Assembly (NCBI GenBank): GCA_023079485.1
Contig: CM041092.1
Location: 9,871,127 to 9,935,126, forward strand
Reading direction: 5' to 3'
DNA: 64,000 nucleotides
Origin: Archilochus colubris
Lineage: Eukaryota > Chordata > Aves > Apodiformes > Trochilidae
Shown here: piece after piece, positions 12,146-25,600 of the stretch
Position numbering within the stretch: the first letter of the stretch is position 1
Layout of the letters: every line of letters begins with the position of its first letter
Notes under the pieces: model-generated
The model's input: only the letters and a program-made list of their open reading frames with translations
The model's database searches: none
Told to the model about the DNA's origin: nothing
Translations under genes and position numbers: made by a program

Positions 12146-15100
12146 TATATCAAGCTGTCACTTCAAACAGCATTTAGAAATGCTGCCACCGTGCCTCATG
12201 AAATACTTGAATATCTATGAAAAGGATGTGAACGGTTATTTATATATTCGAAGCTTGTTTGTTTATGCAAATAACCACATTGCTGGGTTTCAAAATTTAT
12301 CTAAAATGGGGAGAAAAAAATGCAAATGAAAGGGCCAGTGCAGAGAAGTGATGAGTTACTGAGGACAGTATAATCCTTTTTAAAGAATTCAGTTATAAGC
12401 CTTATTGAGCTCTAAAGACCATCGTCGCTATAAAAGTGGACAACACCCCATTTTCAAATGTCCTCTGGGTGCTTAGGGACACTTTGTGCCTGGAAGCAGT
12501 GACCTTGGCAGCAGGAGCCAGCGTCCCACTCCCAGCTGTGCCATAGATGGATGTGACCTTCCAGGTCAATTAATTTCTCCTCTCAGCATGAATTTGCCTA
12601 CTTATAATACAGTAATTTTCTACCTCAGCATTTCAGGTTCCAAGGTCTTAGAAAGTTCTTTAAGGCATTAGACAACAGAATCAGTGAGAAGTGCAAGAAG
12701 ATTATGAAACATATTCTTAACTGAAATTGCACATTAAATGCAGAGATACAATATAATGACCTCTACTGTGAAACTGTAAAATGATGTCTTAGAAGCTGCT
12801 CAGAGTGATTTCCCATATCCTTTCTAATGTGACACCTGGGACCTGACAGCATAGCTGGACCCAAATAGAGAATCTCCTGTCTGAAGGGAGAGATAATTCA
12901 GAAATGCCTTAACAAAATATGTTTAGCCTCATCTTTGCCAATTTTGCTTAAAGCCTGTCCCATAATGAGCTCCCCCAAGGACCTATTTGTCCTGCTGCTG
13001 TGATTTGGGATGGAGGAGGTTGAGCAGGGGAGGCTGCAGCATTTACTGCACAGACCTTAGGGTTGGTGGGCAGTAGCTGTGAGGTGGGGTCTTGCATGGA
13101 TGCCCCTTTCACCATCACTTCTGCTGCCCAGGGAAAAGCCCCCCTGCAGGCAGCAGTCGTGGCAGACACTTGGGGAGCTGCAAGGAAGGGATCTGGGCTG
13201 AGGCAAGCCCCAGCAGCACAAACATTTCTGATGCTAAAAAGAGAGGGAAATCACTGCTTTTCACTTCCTTTCATCTCTGATCCTTTCAACCTGTAGATTT
13301 TTGTATGTCTCCTGTGCAGTAAAATCTTGAGACAGCAGGAACCCCCCTCTCTGCTTGCTGTGGGTGCACCTGATGCCTTTGAGCACCATTCTGCTTGCCA
13401 GGTGCTCAACACCCCAGTGTTACCAGCCCCATCCCATCTCATGGGCTGACCAACTCCAGCTTTGACTCTTCCAGATTCCTTACAGAGGGAAGCAAAGGAG
13501 GCTTTCTCCTGAGATGAAGAAGAGAGCAGTCTTAGTGCACTGCAGAAGCACATTCATTTTTCCAGGTCACAGGTCTTTTTACTAAGTGTATTTTACCTTA
13601 ATTATAAAAACTGAGGCACGATAGAAGTTATGTTTGTGTGGCCAGCTCTGAGCCACCTCAGATCAGTTATTCTGTATTGGAAATGCTTCTTCTAGGAGTC
13701 CTTCCTACCATTGCCTTTTGCTTTTGATTTCCAAAGAGTCTGGCTGTGCTGTGGGGATGTGGCTCCACGCTGAAGCTTCCCCTGGGTTCCCTGGGGACCA
13801 GTGGCTCCAGAAAGTGCTTTCTGTGCCCGTTGCATCCTTGACCTTGGCAGCTACCACTCTTGTGCAAACTCCAAACACTCCTAGATGCTGATTCACCATT
13901 GGCAAGCTGTGTGGTGCTGTGTTATTATTCCTTGTTACAGTTTGGTACACATCCATAATGCTAGTACTGTAAAATCTTGTCTTTCATAAAGTCCTGTCAC
14001 ACCAAAACATTGTGGGGTGTCTTCCCTCCCCAAGATGGGCATTGCCCAGCCCTGGGTTTCTTTGTAGCTTGAAAAACAGAAAACCTGAGAGCATGGCATG
14101 AAATGATTAGTGGACATTAACTTCTTTGTTAACTCCTAAACAATTTAGATACCTTCTTAAAATAAGGCAGCAGTCAGGAGATCCAGAGAGGGACGAGGAG
14201 GAAGGTCACTGGGCAGTGTCCCTTGCCTGGGAGCTGGTTGGAGCCAGATGGCTTGGTAGTGGGGAACGTTTGCCTCTCCAACTGTGTGGTCCCTTGTCCC
14301 CAAAACTGGGATGTGTTGGGCCAGGAATACAAGCAGCTCTTCACTTGGGATAACAGTACTGGGAAGGTGCCCCCCAGCTTTGTCTTCAGGTGACTAAGTC
14401 TGCAGCAGCTGTCCCCTTACCCTGACACCACCAGTCCTGCCCCTTCAGCTCCAGCATCCAAACATCCTTTGGAACAACCTTGGTTGTCTTTGCTGGAGAA
14501 AAGCACCACACAGTGGAGGGGCCCATGAGACGCCATACAGAAGGCTCTGGGGAGCAGGGATGAGTTGTGCCTTGGTGTTTCTGAAGGAGCATCAGGGCTG
14601 TCCTGAGTGCTGGAGGGCAATAGCTGCCACTGGGACCTGGCAGCAGAGGAGATGCTCTGCAGCGCATGTCATGCTGGAGAGTTCTGGTCTTTGGGCTCTG
14701 CTGCTGCTGGAAAAACTCTTCCACCTTTTCCCTCCCCTACAGCAGAACCAGCTCCCTCCAGCACCTGGTAAGTATGGGCACCTGCACCTCTCCTCCCTTC
14801 CTACCTGCAAGGGAGAAAGGAATCCCATAAGGCTGGGATGCTGCTGTTACAGGTTATGAGTTGGGCAGCTTTCCCATTTTGTGGTTGAAAAGGGATGTGC
14901 TTATCTTTCCCAGAGCCTTGGCTCTGGTGTAGTTAAGTGTAGAGGGAAACCTTTTTTTAGTGCCAAAACCCCCACAGACTGGTGCTGGAGACTTGATAAG
15001 TTCAGGCCATAGGGGTATGGAGGGCTTTCACATCAAGAAAAAATTTCCACCTAGAAAGAGTGAGCAGTTGCATTGCTAAAGGCTGGGGTGTCATGTCAAA

Positions 15101-18100
15101 AAGACCTGTAGCTTCTCTTGCACCCTAATAAGAAAAAAGTAAAAAAAAAAAGTGAAATTAGGGGTTGGTATTTCTCAGGTTCATGGTAAGTGATTATAGG
15201 GAAGAAATGTGGGTGGGGATAATTGCTATGAGTGCTAATTTACTGCTTTCACCCCCTTGTGAAAAGGATTGTCACTTGAGATGCTGTAGCTTTCATGAAG
15301 CTTCATGTTCCCTGAGGTGGGTTTGGGACCCATCTCTGAGCATCATATGTCCCATATAGGTTGCAGCTTGGTTAATGTCGTTATGAAAAGGCCCTCCTGT
15401 CTTCTAAGCCATGTAAGCTCTGTTATAATCTATAATGATTTTCCTTTGGGTTGGAAATTTTATTTTTAAAATTATTACTAGGTAAGAAATTATAATGTCT
15501 TGCAGTGGGTCAGGGTGTGAAAATGTTTGTTTTGGAGAGAGATGTAGATGTAAAAGCTCTGTTTTTGTTTCTGTTTGGAGACTCCAACTGCAAACGGATG
15601 GCTCTAGTCTTGGTGGCTTCCTGTGCAGCACAGGCAAGCACAGAAGGCAGCAGAGGATAAATATTTTAATACTGGCCTTTCAGGATTGCCTGGAAGCTCA
15701 TGCTGCATTTGTGCTCCCACAGCACTAAATTGGTCAGGAAATCAGTCTTCTTTCTCAAAAAAACTTGTGGCACAAATAGATGACTAAGAATGGGCAGGAA
15801 AAAAGTCAGGGTTTATTATGATGTTGGCATTAAGAGACATCTCTTCAGGTGGTATAAATTGTCATCATCCCCCTGGATTGGCCTCTGTATCCCATTAGGA
15901 GTCTGCATGGGGAGCCCAGCTCTTTCGATCCATAGAATCCATTGCTTAGCTCTATTTTTATTTTATTTTATTTTATTTTATTATTTTTTAATTTTGTCTC
16001 TCTTTTGATCAACTTTGAGTTTTCTTGGATGGTCTTCATTGTATATGGTGGCCAAAAAATCACACTCCTGCTATGGTCACTTATTCATAGCAGATAGTCA
16101 GGACCACAGTGTTGAAGTAGCAAAGAATGGTGACAAAATGCAAAATTATGCTTCTGTGCATGGCCAAATTTTGGCTCTCTGTGCTCCATGGGCTGGTATT
16201 CTCTTGCCCATGCACCTCTGGTTTAGGCAAGCAGAGTTTTTTTTCTAATCAGCAGCATACTTAGACCTTCAAGGTTGGAAGAGATTTGCTGAATCATGGG
16301 AGCCAGCCTGGGATTAACATTTAGGTTATTTGAATGATTGCTCTTGCCTGCTGAATTTTAGAAAGGGCTGTTACTGGGATAAAAGAGAGGGAAAATTTTG
16401 TAGACAACCTGTATATTTAATAACTCCACATAAAATATAAATAATGGATTTGCTATATTCCTGGCTTCCCAGTGGTGTGTTGCTGAGACCCAGATCTGAT
16501 GTAGCATCACTTAAAACCTGCGGCAAGGTGAGACCTCAGCAGCAATGGTTTATAAAAGCTATGGATGAGAGGCTGTAGCAGCAAACTGCAGGCTATAAAT
16601 AAATAGCTCTAAAGCCTATACAGCACAAGAGAAGCTTCTTCTCTTTCCAACTTCTGCTTCTCATGGCTTTTTTCATGTGATTTTCCTGCACATATCTCCC
16701 AAAACCTGGGATTTGCCCCCCTGTGCGAAAGCCAATAAAAGCATGAGCACACTCGTAGAAAGGCATCAATCAAGGAGAACACCTGTAACTTTGTTGGGTG
16801 CAAATGTTGCTGGTAAAATTTGGCTGGGGCTTCTTTCTGGATTTTAAGGGTGCTGCTGTTCAGTGTTTTGCTCAGCTCCAAAATGGCCAGGTTTTTCTTG
16901 ACATGCTCCAAGTCAGAGCTGGCTGAAAAGGGCCCTGAAAGAAATAAATCAGAAATGTAAAATTGCTTCTTCCTAGCTAGATTTAAATGGCTGATTTTTT
17001 ATTCCTTTCCTCCCCTTCTCCCCCTCCCTCCCCCCTAGAAAACACGGGATTTATTTCCAGTGTCAGGATTCAAAATGCAACGTCATTTTAATTTGTTGTG
17101 CATTTTTTCTATGAGGGATGAGAAGAGATCACAAGATCCATATCCATCCTGCCCTCCAAATGTCAAGTATCTGGAACAAGTAACTTCCAAGGGAGGTACA
17201 AGGCAAGCAGTTCTTGTAAAAATTAATCAATAAAATACCACTACCCCAAAAACTTCAAGAAAAATGGTCAGGTACTAAGTGCTGTTTGGATGATTGGGAT
17301 CCATTAATGGATGGCTTACGGCACTGGGAGGAGATGGGGAAGGTAATTAATTACTTGGTTAGGGACTATCTGTTCACTTCAGAAACCCAGGACTTTTAAT
17401 AACAAATTCCAGCAGTAAAAAACATTCACTTTGTACCTTAATTCATCACCAGCTTAAAACTTGTCTGAGGTTTATGAGCCTGATCCAAGCTTTGGACAGA
17501 TCTGGGCTGAGTTTCAAGGGAGCTGCAGGAGTTTCATGACATCGTCCGGGGCTGCAAAAGGCTCCTGTAGAACTGGAGAGAAGGGACCTGTCAATATAAT
17601 CCTGACAAAGTGCTACAGAGATGCCTCTTCTCTAGAGGCTCTGGGGGGGTTCAGTGTTTTCAGACTGAAAAAATGCACAACTGGGCAAATTTGGTTGTGT
17701 GTCCCCAGCTTCTCAGTCTGGAAAGTGGAAAATGAGGTGAAATAATGTTTTTTTTCCTCCCCCAAAACAAGGTGATGATGGGACTCAGTTAATCAGCATA
17801 TAGTATCAGACGTGGTTTATAGTTATGCTAGAGGCTGCCTGTGCCAGTGAAGTTTTTTGTTTGTTTGTTTTGAACTCCATGATGTGTTGAATGTGCTGGT
17901 TGCTTTCAGATGGAAGCATTAAATGTATTTCAGTCATCAGCTGGGGAAAGGCTTGAGGTCATAGCCTCTTTCAGGAGGATATGGTGGCATTATTTTACAG
18001 AAGAGTTTGCCTGGTCCATCTGACTCCTCCAGCATGATTTCATGCATTTAAATCCCCTATTAGTTTTGTGCTCTGAAGGAGGGAGGGCAGCACCCTCAGC

Positions 18101-19690
18101 CCAGAGCTGCCCTGCAATGATTATTAGCTGGATGCAGCAGCAAAGTGTGCAGTTCTGCCACAGGGATAAACAACTCCAGGACCATGTGAGGAAAAGTCAA
18201 GTGCTGGTGGCCTTTGCTGAGCTCTCATACTCCACACAGTCACCTTCATGCTGCTGCAGAGCATACTCCTCCCCCCACAGCTGCTTATTCCCTGGCCTCC
18301 TAGGAGAGGGTCTGAAGTGGATGGGGTGGTATCTCTGTCACACTACCCTTTGCAGTCCCAATGGATTAAAAAAATGGATTTTTCTTTTGGGAAAAAAAAA
18401 TGAAAAGTGATAATTTTTTTTTCCATCTATTCACGTGGCTGTTGGAACTGGAGCTCAAAAAGATCAGTCAGTTTGACATTTTCAGTACCAGGGAATTACT
18501 TTGAAGCAGTGAAGATAGGAATAAAATAACATGGCAGGAAAACACAGTAACCTTAAGTTTACAGCCACTAAACCCTGGCATATTAGGGCACTGGCAGGGG
18601 GAAGGGATTGCATTTGGCGAGTCTGAAACTGCCTGAGTATCAGTGTTTCCTATGCAGGTACTTGGGAATAATGTGCTGCTTATGACTGGAACCTCAGTGG
18701 AGGGAGGAGAGAGATGATTTTCTGATGGTAAATCATGGTTGAAGTGCAGGGGTTCTCACTGTGGGGCTTTTGCCCCAGCTGAGGCCTATGAGGACAGCAG
18801 CTTCCCTGGTACCCCGTGTGTTGGAAGCTGCAATGGGCCATTCCCAGTCCCCCTGGGGTGTTTTCACACCTATATTAAGCTCTGTTGGCATGCAGCTGGT
18901 TCAAGGGCAGATCAGGACCCTTGGGCTGGTGGTTCCTGGTGCTGGCCATGCACATGGCAATACAGTCCTTGTGGTCACCCTCCTGACAGTCACAAGTGCC
19001 CCATTTGGTTTGAAAATGCAGCATTACAGCAGCTTGGGCAGGTTCAACAGCAATTTTGGAGAGGATGTTTGCTGTGCATGTGTTCCCCTGAGGGGGTTAA
19101 TCTGGGTGTTCACTGCTTTCCTGGCCAGGGGCCATGGCATAGTGGGTCATGCTATGATCTGGCATATGGGCACAGGGAGGGAGAGCAATTTGATACAGAC
19201 ACTGGTTGTATTTTCACCAATTTTTGTTCTGTGTTTTCCTGATTCTTCTGTTGCTTTCGATGTGCCTGTTGAGTTGAAACAGTAGGAAGAATTTATCAGG
19301 ATTTTATTTCTTTTTTGGAAAAACATTTGGTACTGTGCTTCCCACTGGCTGGATTTACTGCCTGGGAGGTCATAGTAAGAGCAGGGAGCTGCTGAGTGGT
19401 TAGATGTTGGGGATGACTCTTGGGGGAAAGGGATGAGAGCTGCAGGCTTGGCTTTATGGCCCTCAGGCATGAGGGTGAGTGGACACAAAAGCAAACATTT
19501 CACATCAGGGCTGGGTTTAGCTTTGGCTTGCCCCCAGCAGCCCTAATGGTGTATTTGAGAGGTTCCTCTGCCCCTGCTGCCTCACCTGCATCTGCAAGCT
19601 AAAGGATGTAGGAAGGTGCAAGGTTTGCTTGTTGGAAAGACTTTAGTTGCAGGGACTAAAAAAAGTTCCTGAAGAATCCTAATTATTCCT
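12146..19690. other. SLC12A8 3' UTR candidate and intergenic DNA
   Basis: The first part may be SLC12A8 3' UTR, but its end cannot be placed. The rest separates SLC12A8 from HEG1. Open frames here are short and lack splice-compatible borders or recognisable homology. A (TTTTA)n tract at about 15954 is the only clear repeat. No tRNA, rRNA or conserved non-coding gene was recognised. Confidence 0.65.
15954..15989 (+). repeat. (TTTTA)n microsatellite
   Basis: Successive TTTTA units run for about 36 bases with minor interruption near the end. It lies in the intergenic region between SLC12A8 and HEG1. Confidence 0.85.
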
Positions 19691-20085
19691 GAGAAAGGCT
19701 GAGAGATCTGGGGTTGTTCAGCTTGGAGATGGGAGGGCTCCAGGGAGATCTTACAGTGTCCTTCCAGTACCTGAAGGGTCTAGAGGAAAGCTGAGGGGAG
19801 AGTTTTCACAAGGGCATGGAGTTATAGGATGAGTGGCAATGGTTTTAAACTGGAAGAGGATAGATTTAGATAGGACCTTAGGAAGAATTCAGTTCTTGTA
19901 AGGATGGTGAGACTGGCATAGATTTCCCAGAGAAGTTGTGGATGTCCCGTCCCTGAAGGGTTCAAGGCCAGGTTGGATGGGGCTCAGAGCATCCTGTTCT
20001 AGTAGGAGGTGTCCCATGGCATGGAGGTTGAAACTAGATGATCTTTAAGGTTCTTTCCAACCCAAAACATTCTATGACTCTGTGA
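19691..20085 (+). mobile_element. CR1 LINE 3'-truncated copy, about 0.4 kb
   Basis: It starts with GAGAAAGGCTGAGAGATCTG, which lies in the 3' part of the CR1 second reading frame. It continues through the GGTTCAAGGCC-type region, AACTAGATGATCTTTAAGG and TTCTTTCCAACC, and ends in TCTATGACTCTGTGA. It is 5'-truncated and full of small indels, so it has no coding capacity. Confidence 0.9.
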
Positions 20086-21599
20086 TATTATTTATTATCA
20101 TAGGAATCAGTAATGTGGATTTCTGCATTTTATGTATAAAGATATTCCCAAGTATTTGAGCTGCTGCTCTATGCTCTCTGTATCATCTTCCAAAGTATCA
20201 AAATACTTCTCAGCTCTTCACCTGAGCTTTAACTCAATCCCATGATGGTATGTTTCTTAGTTCTGTATTTGTGTCTCCATCTTCTCAGTGAGGAAGTTGT
20301 TTTGCTGGTTTTTTTACACAACCTTTTCCATAAGGAATGGATGAATACATTGACATAGACTAGAGAGGGCTAAAGATGTCATTTGTGGGTCATGCACCTT
20401 GGTGTTAACTCGTGGTTTCTTAGTCAATTAAATGTCCTCAGTTGCCAGGACTTGGATGTTTATTTGAATAATTAGAAGTGTTACAGTCATTTGTTTGTGC
20501 TTCATTTTCTATCTTGTAGTACTTCTCAGATGGACATTAGCTTGACTTGTTCCTTGAGTTTAAGCAAATTTGAGGCAAGAAGATGCCCAAAGTTGTAGGG
20601 AGTAGAATAGAGAAATGGTTGATACAGGGATGCTTCTAAGGGCTGCCTTTTCCAGGGCTTCATCTACGATTATGGAAGCATCAGAGTGAAGATTTCCAAG
20701 TGTGCTTCATTGCAAAGCTGCCTGGGAAGGTGCAGAACGTACTCACACTTTGAGAGAAAGGCAGAGGAGCAGGGAAAATGACTTTTGTGCCGGTTAAAGC
20801 CAAGGTCGATAACGTGCTGGTGCGGACTCATCAGTGCCACCTTTTGGGTGCAAAGAGAGAGTGTGTTTGTCAGCCACCGCCTTCTGCTTTTGATAAGGGG
20901 AGAAACGAAGAGTGAAGGTTTACGGACCAAACTTGGGTTTTGTCTGAGGCTGCAGCTATCTGGATGTGGTGTATGGTCTGTCCCATGTCAACCCATCTTT
21001 GAAAAATCGGGTTCTGCTTGGCTTGTGGAAATTTAGCCTGAAATAGCCCGAGGGAAAAGCAAAAGGCCTAGGATATCTGAGAGGGGAGAGGCTGCCCAGG
21101 GGGGGTTTATGTTCCCTGGGGAGGGAGAGCTCAGCCGGGAATGCCATCAACCTTGGCGCAGCCCGGCCCGCTGCTCCCTGGCCTGCCCTCTTGCAGAACC
21201 AGGAGCAGGGAGCTGCAAAAGGGAATTTCAGAACAATGAAGGGAAATCCTTTGCCTCTCGTGCAGCCCAGCCAGGGAAATTCACCACTGCAAAGACGCTG
21301 CAGCTCAAAAGCTGCTGTTGGCATTTAAAAGAGAGCGGGTTAGCTTTAGAACCAATAAAAGATTTGAAAGTATTTGGCAAGGACTTGGTTTCGAAGGGAA
21401 TTAAGTCTGGGTCTATCTAATGCTCACCACACTTCTCTGGAAAGAAAGTTTCCAGTCGTGCAGAGCACCGCACAGGCGGCCAAGCTTCTCAGCTGCTCCC
21501 GAAGTTGCGCTGGAGGTTGCAGTCGGAGGACCGGACTGATCGGTCGATTGATCAATGGCTTTGTTTCCCCCTAGCTCGAACAGGGAGCGTGACGGAACC
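20086..21599. other. Region upstream of the HEG1 CpG island
   Basis: AT-rich DNA passes into increasingly GC-rich DNA from about 21.0 kb. No exon or repeat was recognised. Distal promoter elements of HEG1 could lie here, but no individual site can be supported by eye. Confidence 0.5.
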
Positions 21600-22031
21600 G
21601 GAGCCGTCTGCGGGACCCCGGCTCTTTTGGCCCCCTCCCCCCCATGTCCCCGCATCGCGGGTGGGGCTCGACAAACACGGCGGGGCAGCGCGGCCCTGGG
21701 GAGCAAAACGGCTTCGGGGGGCAGCGGGGGTGAGGATGGGGGGTGGGGGTGGCTGTGCCGGGAGCGGAGGAGGGGAGTTAAGGGACATTGCCGGGAGGTT
21801 GTGGGGCACACTGCCGGGAGCGGTGGGTGGCCGTGCAGGAGGCCGCTGCGCGGGGCGCGGGACTTATGCGCTGTCTGCGCGGTGCCGGTCAGGCTGCGGC
21901 AGCGGCTGGGGGGGGTTTGGGGGTGGGCAAGGGGAGCGCCCTGCTCGCCCCAGAGTGTCTGGGAGAGGCATCAGGGCATGTAAAGTAAAAGTAAAAATAA
22001 TTGTTTTAATAATGATGAGGATGGTGGTAGC

Positions 22032-22050
22032 GATGATGATGATGATGATG
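22032..22050 (+). repeat. (GAT)n trinucleotide repeat in CpG island
   Basis: Six consecutive GAT units, preceded by an imperfect GATGAGGATGG region. It lies in the presumed promoter or 5' UTR of HEG1. Confidence 0.85.
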
Positions 22051-22240
22051 CCGCACGCAGCCGGGTGAGGGAGCGGGCGGCCCGCCGGCAGCGCGGGGCG
22101 GGAGGGGCGGCCGCTCGGGGCCGGGGGGGCCGGGGGGAGCCGGGCCGTACCGAGCCGAGCCGCGGCGGGGTGATGTCAGGCTGAGGAGGAGCCTCCACCG
22201 CCTGCCCTTTTACTTTCGGGCGCCGGCACTTGGCCGCAGG

Positions 22241-22258
22241 CTGCTGCTGCTGCTGCTG
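22241..22258 (+). repeat. (CTG)6 trinucleotide repeat upstream of HEG1 start
   Basis: Six CTG units lie about 250 bases before the HEG1 initiator ATG, in the presumed 5' UTR or core promoter. Confidence 0.85.
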
Positions 22259-22320
22259 GCCGGGCCCCCCCCTTTCTCCCCCCCCTCTCCCCTCACCCCT
22301 CCACTATGGGCACCCCTCAC

Positions 22321-22328
22321 TTTTAAAG
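22321..22328 (+). promoter_or_regulatory. HEG1: TATA-like TTTTAAAG element
   Basis: TTTTAAAG is the only AT-rich interruption in this part of the CpG island and lies 178 bases before the ATG. It could be a weak TATA-like element placing the start near 22350. CpG-island promoters often lack TATA boxes, so this is only a candidate. Confidence 0.25.
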
Positions 22329-22505
22329 CCGGGGCGGCCGCCCTTTGCGCCGCCCCGGGCGGGGGGGGGCACGTTGAATTAATTAAAAATCGCTATTTAC
22401 GTGGTTATTCATTGCCCCGTTGCGGGCATGTGAACAACCACCCCCACGCACACCGCCCCCCCCCTCCCCCTCCCCAGTCCCCCCCTCCATCCATCCCCCA
22501 GCGCC

Positions 22506-22677
22506 ATGCCGGCAGCTTGCACCCTGCTGCTGCTGCTGGGGTTGGGGCTGGTCCCGCCGGCCGGGTCGTTGCCCCTTGCTTCCCCTCGGCGTGCTCCTCC
22601 ACCTCCTCCTGCTTCGTCCCGAAGCTGCTTTGGTCGCCCTTGCTCGCCTCCCGCCGCGGGACACGCCGGCAGCCCGG
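22506..22677 (+). CDS. HEG1: HEG1 exon 1: signal peptide
   Basis: The ATG at 22506 has G at -3 and opens [16 protein letters not shown] followed by PPAGS, a typical signal peptide with a likely cleavage near residue 21. A Pro/Ala/Arg-rich stretch follows, as in the human N-terminus. The exon ends in phase 1 at CCG G|GTGAGT. It lies within the CpG island, where a first exon is expected, and no competing ATG in this frame is better placed. Confidence 0.85.
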
Positions 22678-25600
22678 GTGAGTCTCCTTCTCCACCGTGG
22701 GGATGGGATGGGGGTAAGGATGGGATTTGGTCCCTTTGGAGAGCGTGTGGGGTCCCACATCACACGAGTCCCACGCCATGTGGATCTGCATGGCATGGGA
22801 CTCCTATGGCGTGGGACCCAACTGTGACCAAGGATTGCTGAGCATCCCGGCATCCCTCCCTCTAAATCCTTCTCCCTTGACCAGCCCATGGTGGTGCTGT
22901 CAAGAGCTCCAGTGGGGGAAGGTTTGGGATGGGAATCGTGGGTGGGAAACTGTAAACGGATCAGAGCTGCGTGGCTGGACTCAAAGGCAAGTGGTGGAAA
23001 CTTGACAGAAGAACTTAGGGAAGGCTCAGGTGGGCACCAGGGGCATGGCCAACAACTGTCCACCCACCAAAATGCTTCCCAGGTGAGAAATCGATGGCTC
23101 CAGTAGGTGGTCTTCAGGGTCTGAATCACCTACTGCTCATCTTCAGACGTGTCCTGATCTCACTCCAGGTGCTGACCCACACCCAGGTGTGGGGATAGAT
23201 GCCATCGTCTTTCTATATATACCCTCTGTTTCAGCATCGCCTACAGACTGCCAGGTTAGTCACATATAATGTCACATTTTTCCTTGCAAGCCACATCTAC
23301 TAGTCTGGTGCTTAACAAATGACACTGAATTTGGTTTCCACACAGGGTAAACCATATTTTTTTTGCCAGAACAAACAGCGCTCATTTCAGGTGTCACCCA
23401 GTGAACTGATTCACTTACTTGCCATAGAGGACACATAACTCTAAGGATGACTAATTGCCGATGAGTTTGGAAAGCACTGAGTGTCTGCAGGTGGTATGAG
23501 GAAATCCAATATGTCACATTAGTCCTGTGTAGGTTTTAGGTAGGTTTTAAGTTTGCTTGCCTTGCCTGACCTAGATTGTCAAATTTCATCTTTTCATTCC
23601 TGATGTGGAAAGAATATCGTGCTTTGCTACTCAGGGCTAAGTTAACTTTGGTAGAGTTACATAATGTCAGGAAATGTGACAAAACTGTTTATAACATTTT
23701 GGTTTTCTTCGTAAAGGTCACGCCTTTAAGATAAACCCATGCTAAACAGAATGTATAGCTGGGGACATCAACTGGAATGTACCCTGTGGTGGATTAGGGA
23801 GCTGCTAACTGACAGTGTTTGTGTGAGAGCAGCCTGGTGACTAGGGTAGTACACTGAGCTGAAGGAGATTTGGGTCTGTTCCCAACTCAGCCACTTCTTT
23901 GTGCCACTCCAAATGTCCGTTTGTCCTCCAAACTGGGAGAGAATATCACTGTCTTACCTGCTGTCAGCCTTCTGAAGATAAAATCTGCTATTTGCCAGTA
24001 AAGCGCTGGCCTATTATTTGATGAGAGCTGCACAAATTCCTCAGCGGACAGGAAAAAAAAATACTTAATTTCATCTCAGCTTTTGATCTGGCATCTTTTC
24101 CTGTGACCTTGATGACTCCTGAGAGTTGGTGGAGGAATGTGTTTCCTTTTGTAAGGAGCCCAAAAACGTCGAACTCTCTGTCCCCATGCTGGAAAAGCCA
24201 TTTGTCTGGCTACCAGTGCCTGGCCACCCAGCCCAGGCTTTACTCCAAGCAGCCCCTGCTCACAGCTACAGGTGCTCGTGAATCATGTCAGCCCCATCCA
24301 GGGGGAATGGGGGATGCATCATGGAGTGATAAATAACCCGGCAGCAGCTCGCTCCCTAGCAAACAGCACCATGAATTATGCTGGGTCCTGACAGCCGTGA
24401 TTCACTCGCTGTTAGCTACAGCTCTATGCTTGTCAGTCAAGGGAATTGTTTGGTGTTCTGGGAGTGGGTTGATGGGAGCTCCTGAACCGCTCTGTCGACG
24501 CCTGAGAAATCCCTGTTGTCTGTCTCGCTGCTGCTCCTGCCCCTCTGAGGTGTTTTTTCACCTTTCAAAACTCTTCCTTGAAGCCCAAGGGGAGCAGGGG
24601 GAGGGCATTTCTTGTGAACCCATCACCCCAGCACTATGTGGAAATGATTACATTTCTGTTTGAAACGAGTCTGAGGTTAGGCAGCAAAAGACCTTTCTTG
24701 GGCAGGGCTTAGTGAGCAGATGGTGAGGCAGTGGGAGTAGAAATGGGGCTTCTGAGCCTCTCATAAAGCATGGGGAGAGGGAGCGGGCTGGGAGCCCAGC
24801 TGCCCTGCAGAGCCTTGCTACCTTCCTTGGCCTGCCTGTGCCTTGGACCACCCTTCCCTGCCACCCTGCCGTGGGCTTGTCTGATGAGGAAATGAGGATG
24901 GATGGCTTTTGCTTGGTGTTTAAAGTACAGGCTGAACCCATGGAGAGGAACGTAGGAAAAAAACCCCAAAAACCTGGGTGAAGTAGGAAGTAAGAAATCT
25001 GATCACAGTAAAGTTAAAGCATTGTCAAACACCTATGTGAAATTTCTTCTGGAGCTCCTTTGCATCAGCACCAGGGGAGCCAAAGGGCACCTTTTGCTGC
25101 CAGCCAGGGATGGACAGGGGGTTGGTTACAAGCTCGGTCCTCCTGCAGGGCTTCTTATTTCAGGTTTCCTGTGTGTAAATTTGGAATAATTCCAGTGATA
25201 CCACAGGGACAACAGAGGCATCACTGAGGCCCCTTCAGAGTCTTTGTGGTTAGAGTCTCCCCCTCTTGTTGCAAGATCCCTTTTTCTCTTTACTCCTGAG
25301 CCACATGGGTGCCCTGTCCCGCTGCCTGGCACAGCAGGGGCTGCCAGGGATGAGCTTGCCCTGAGAAGTTGATCTGCTTTTCTGCCATCTGTGTCCAGCC
25401 TGCCCATCCTTTCTCCTTCTCTCCCATGCCAGCTGCTGCCTTTCTTTGCAGCTTCCCCAGTGGGAGCCCTGAAAATAAGGTGTGAAATCACCCGAGAAGG
25501 AATCAGCTAAGCCTGCCACAGAGATTTAAAGTCTGGCTACTAGGAGAAACTTTCTGTCTTAGCAAGGCAGAACAGTCTGTGTTTATTTATTTATTTATTT

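Larger units (their letters stand above)
21600..22700 (+). promoter_or_regulatory. HEG1: CpG island / probable HEG1 promoter and 5' UTR
   Basis: About 1.1 kb of very GC-rich, CpG-dense sequence surrounds the first HEG1 coding exon, in sharp contrast to flanking DNA. It holds many GGGCGG/CCGCCC-like boxes and G/C runs. A CpG-island promoter fits a widely used vertebrate gene start. The exact transcription start cannot be fixed from sequence. The open frames of up to 187 codons here reflect a shortage of stop codons in GC-rich DNA. Confidence 0.8.

Noticed and set aside
16262..16330. Possible antisense CR1 fragment (TTCAAGGTTGGAAGAGA-like text)
   Set aside because: Only about 20 bases resemble the CR1 end and the rest diverges, so it is too short to call.
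21505..22068. Plus-strand open frame of 187 codons upstream of HEG1
   Set aside because: It lies in the CpG island, where stop codons are scarce; the Gly/Arg/Ala-rich product and low-complexity GAT repeat show no protein-like features.
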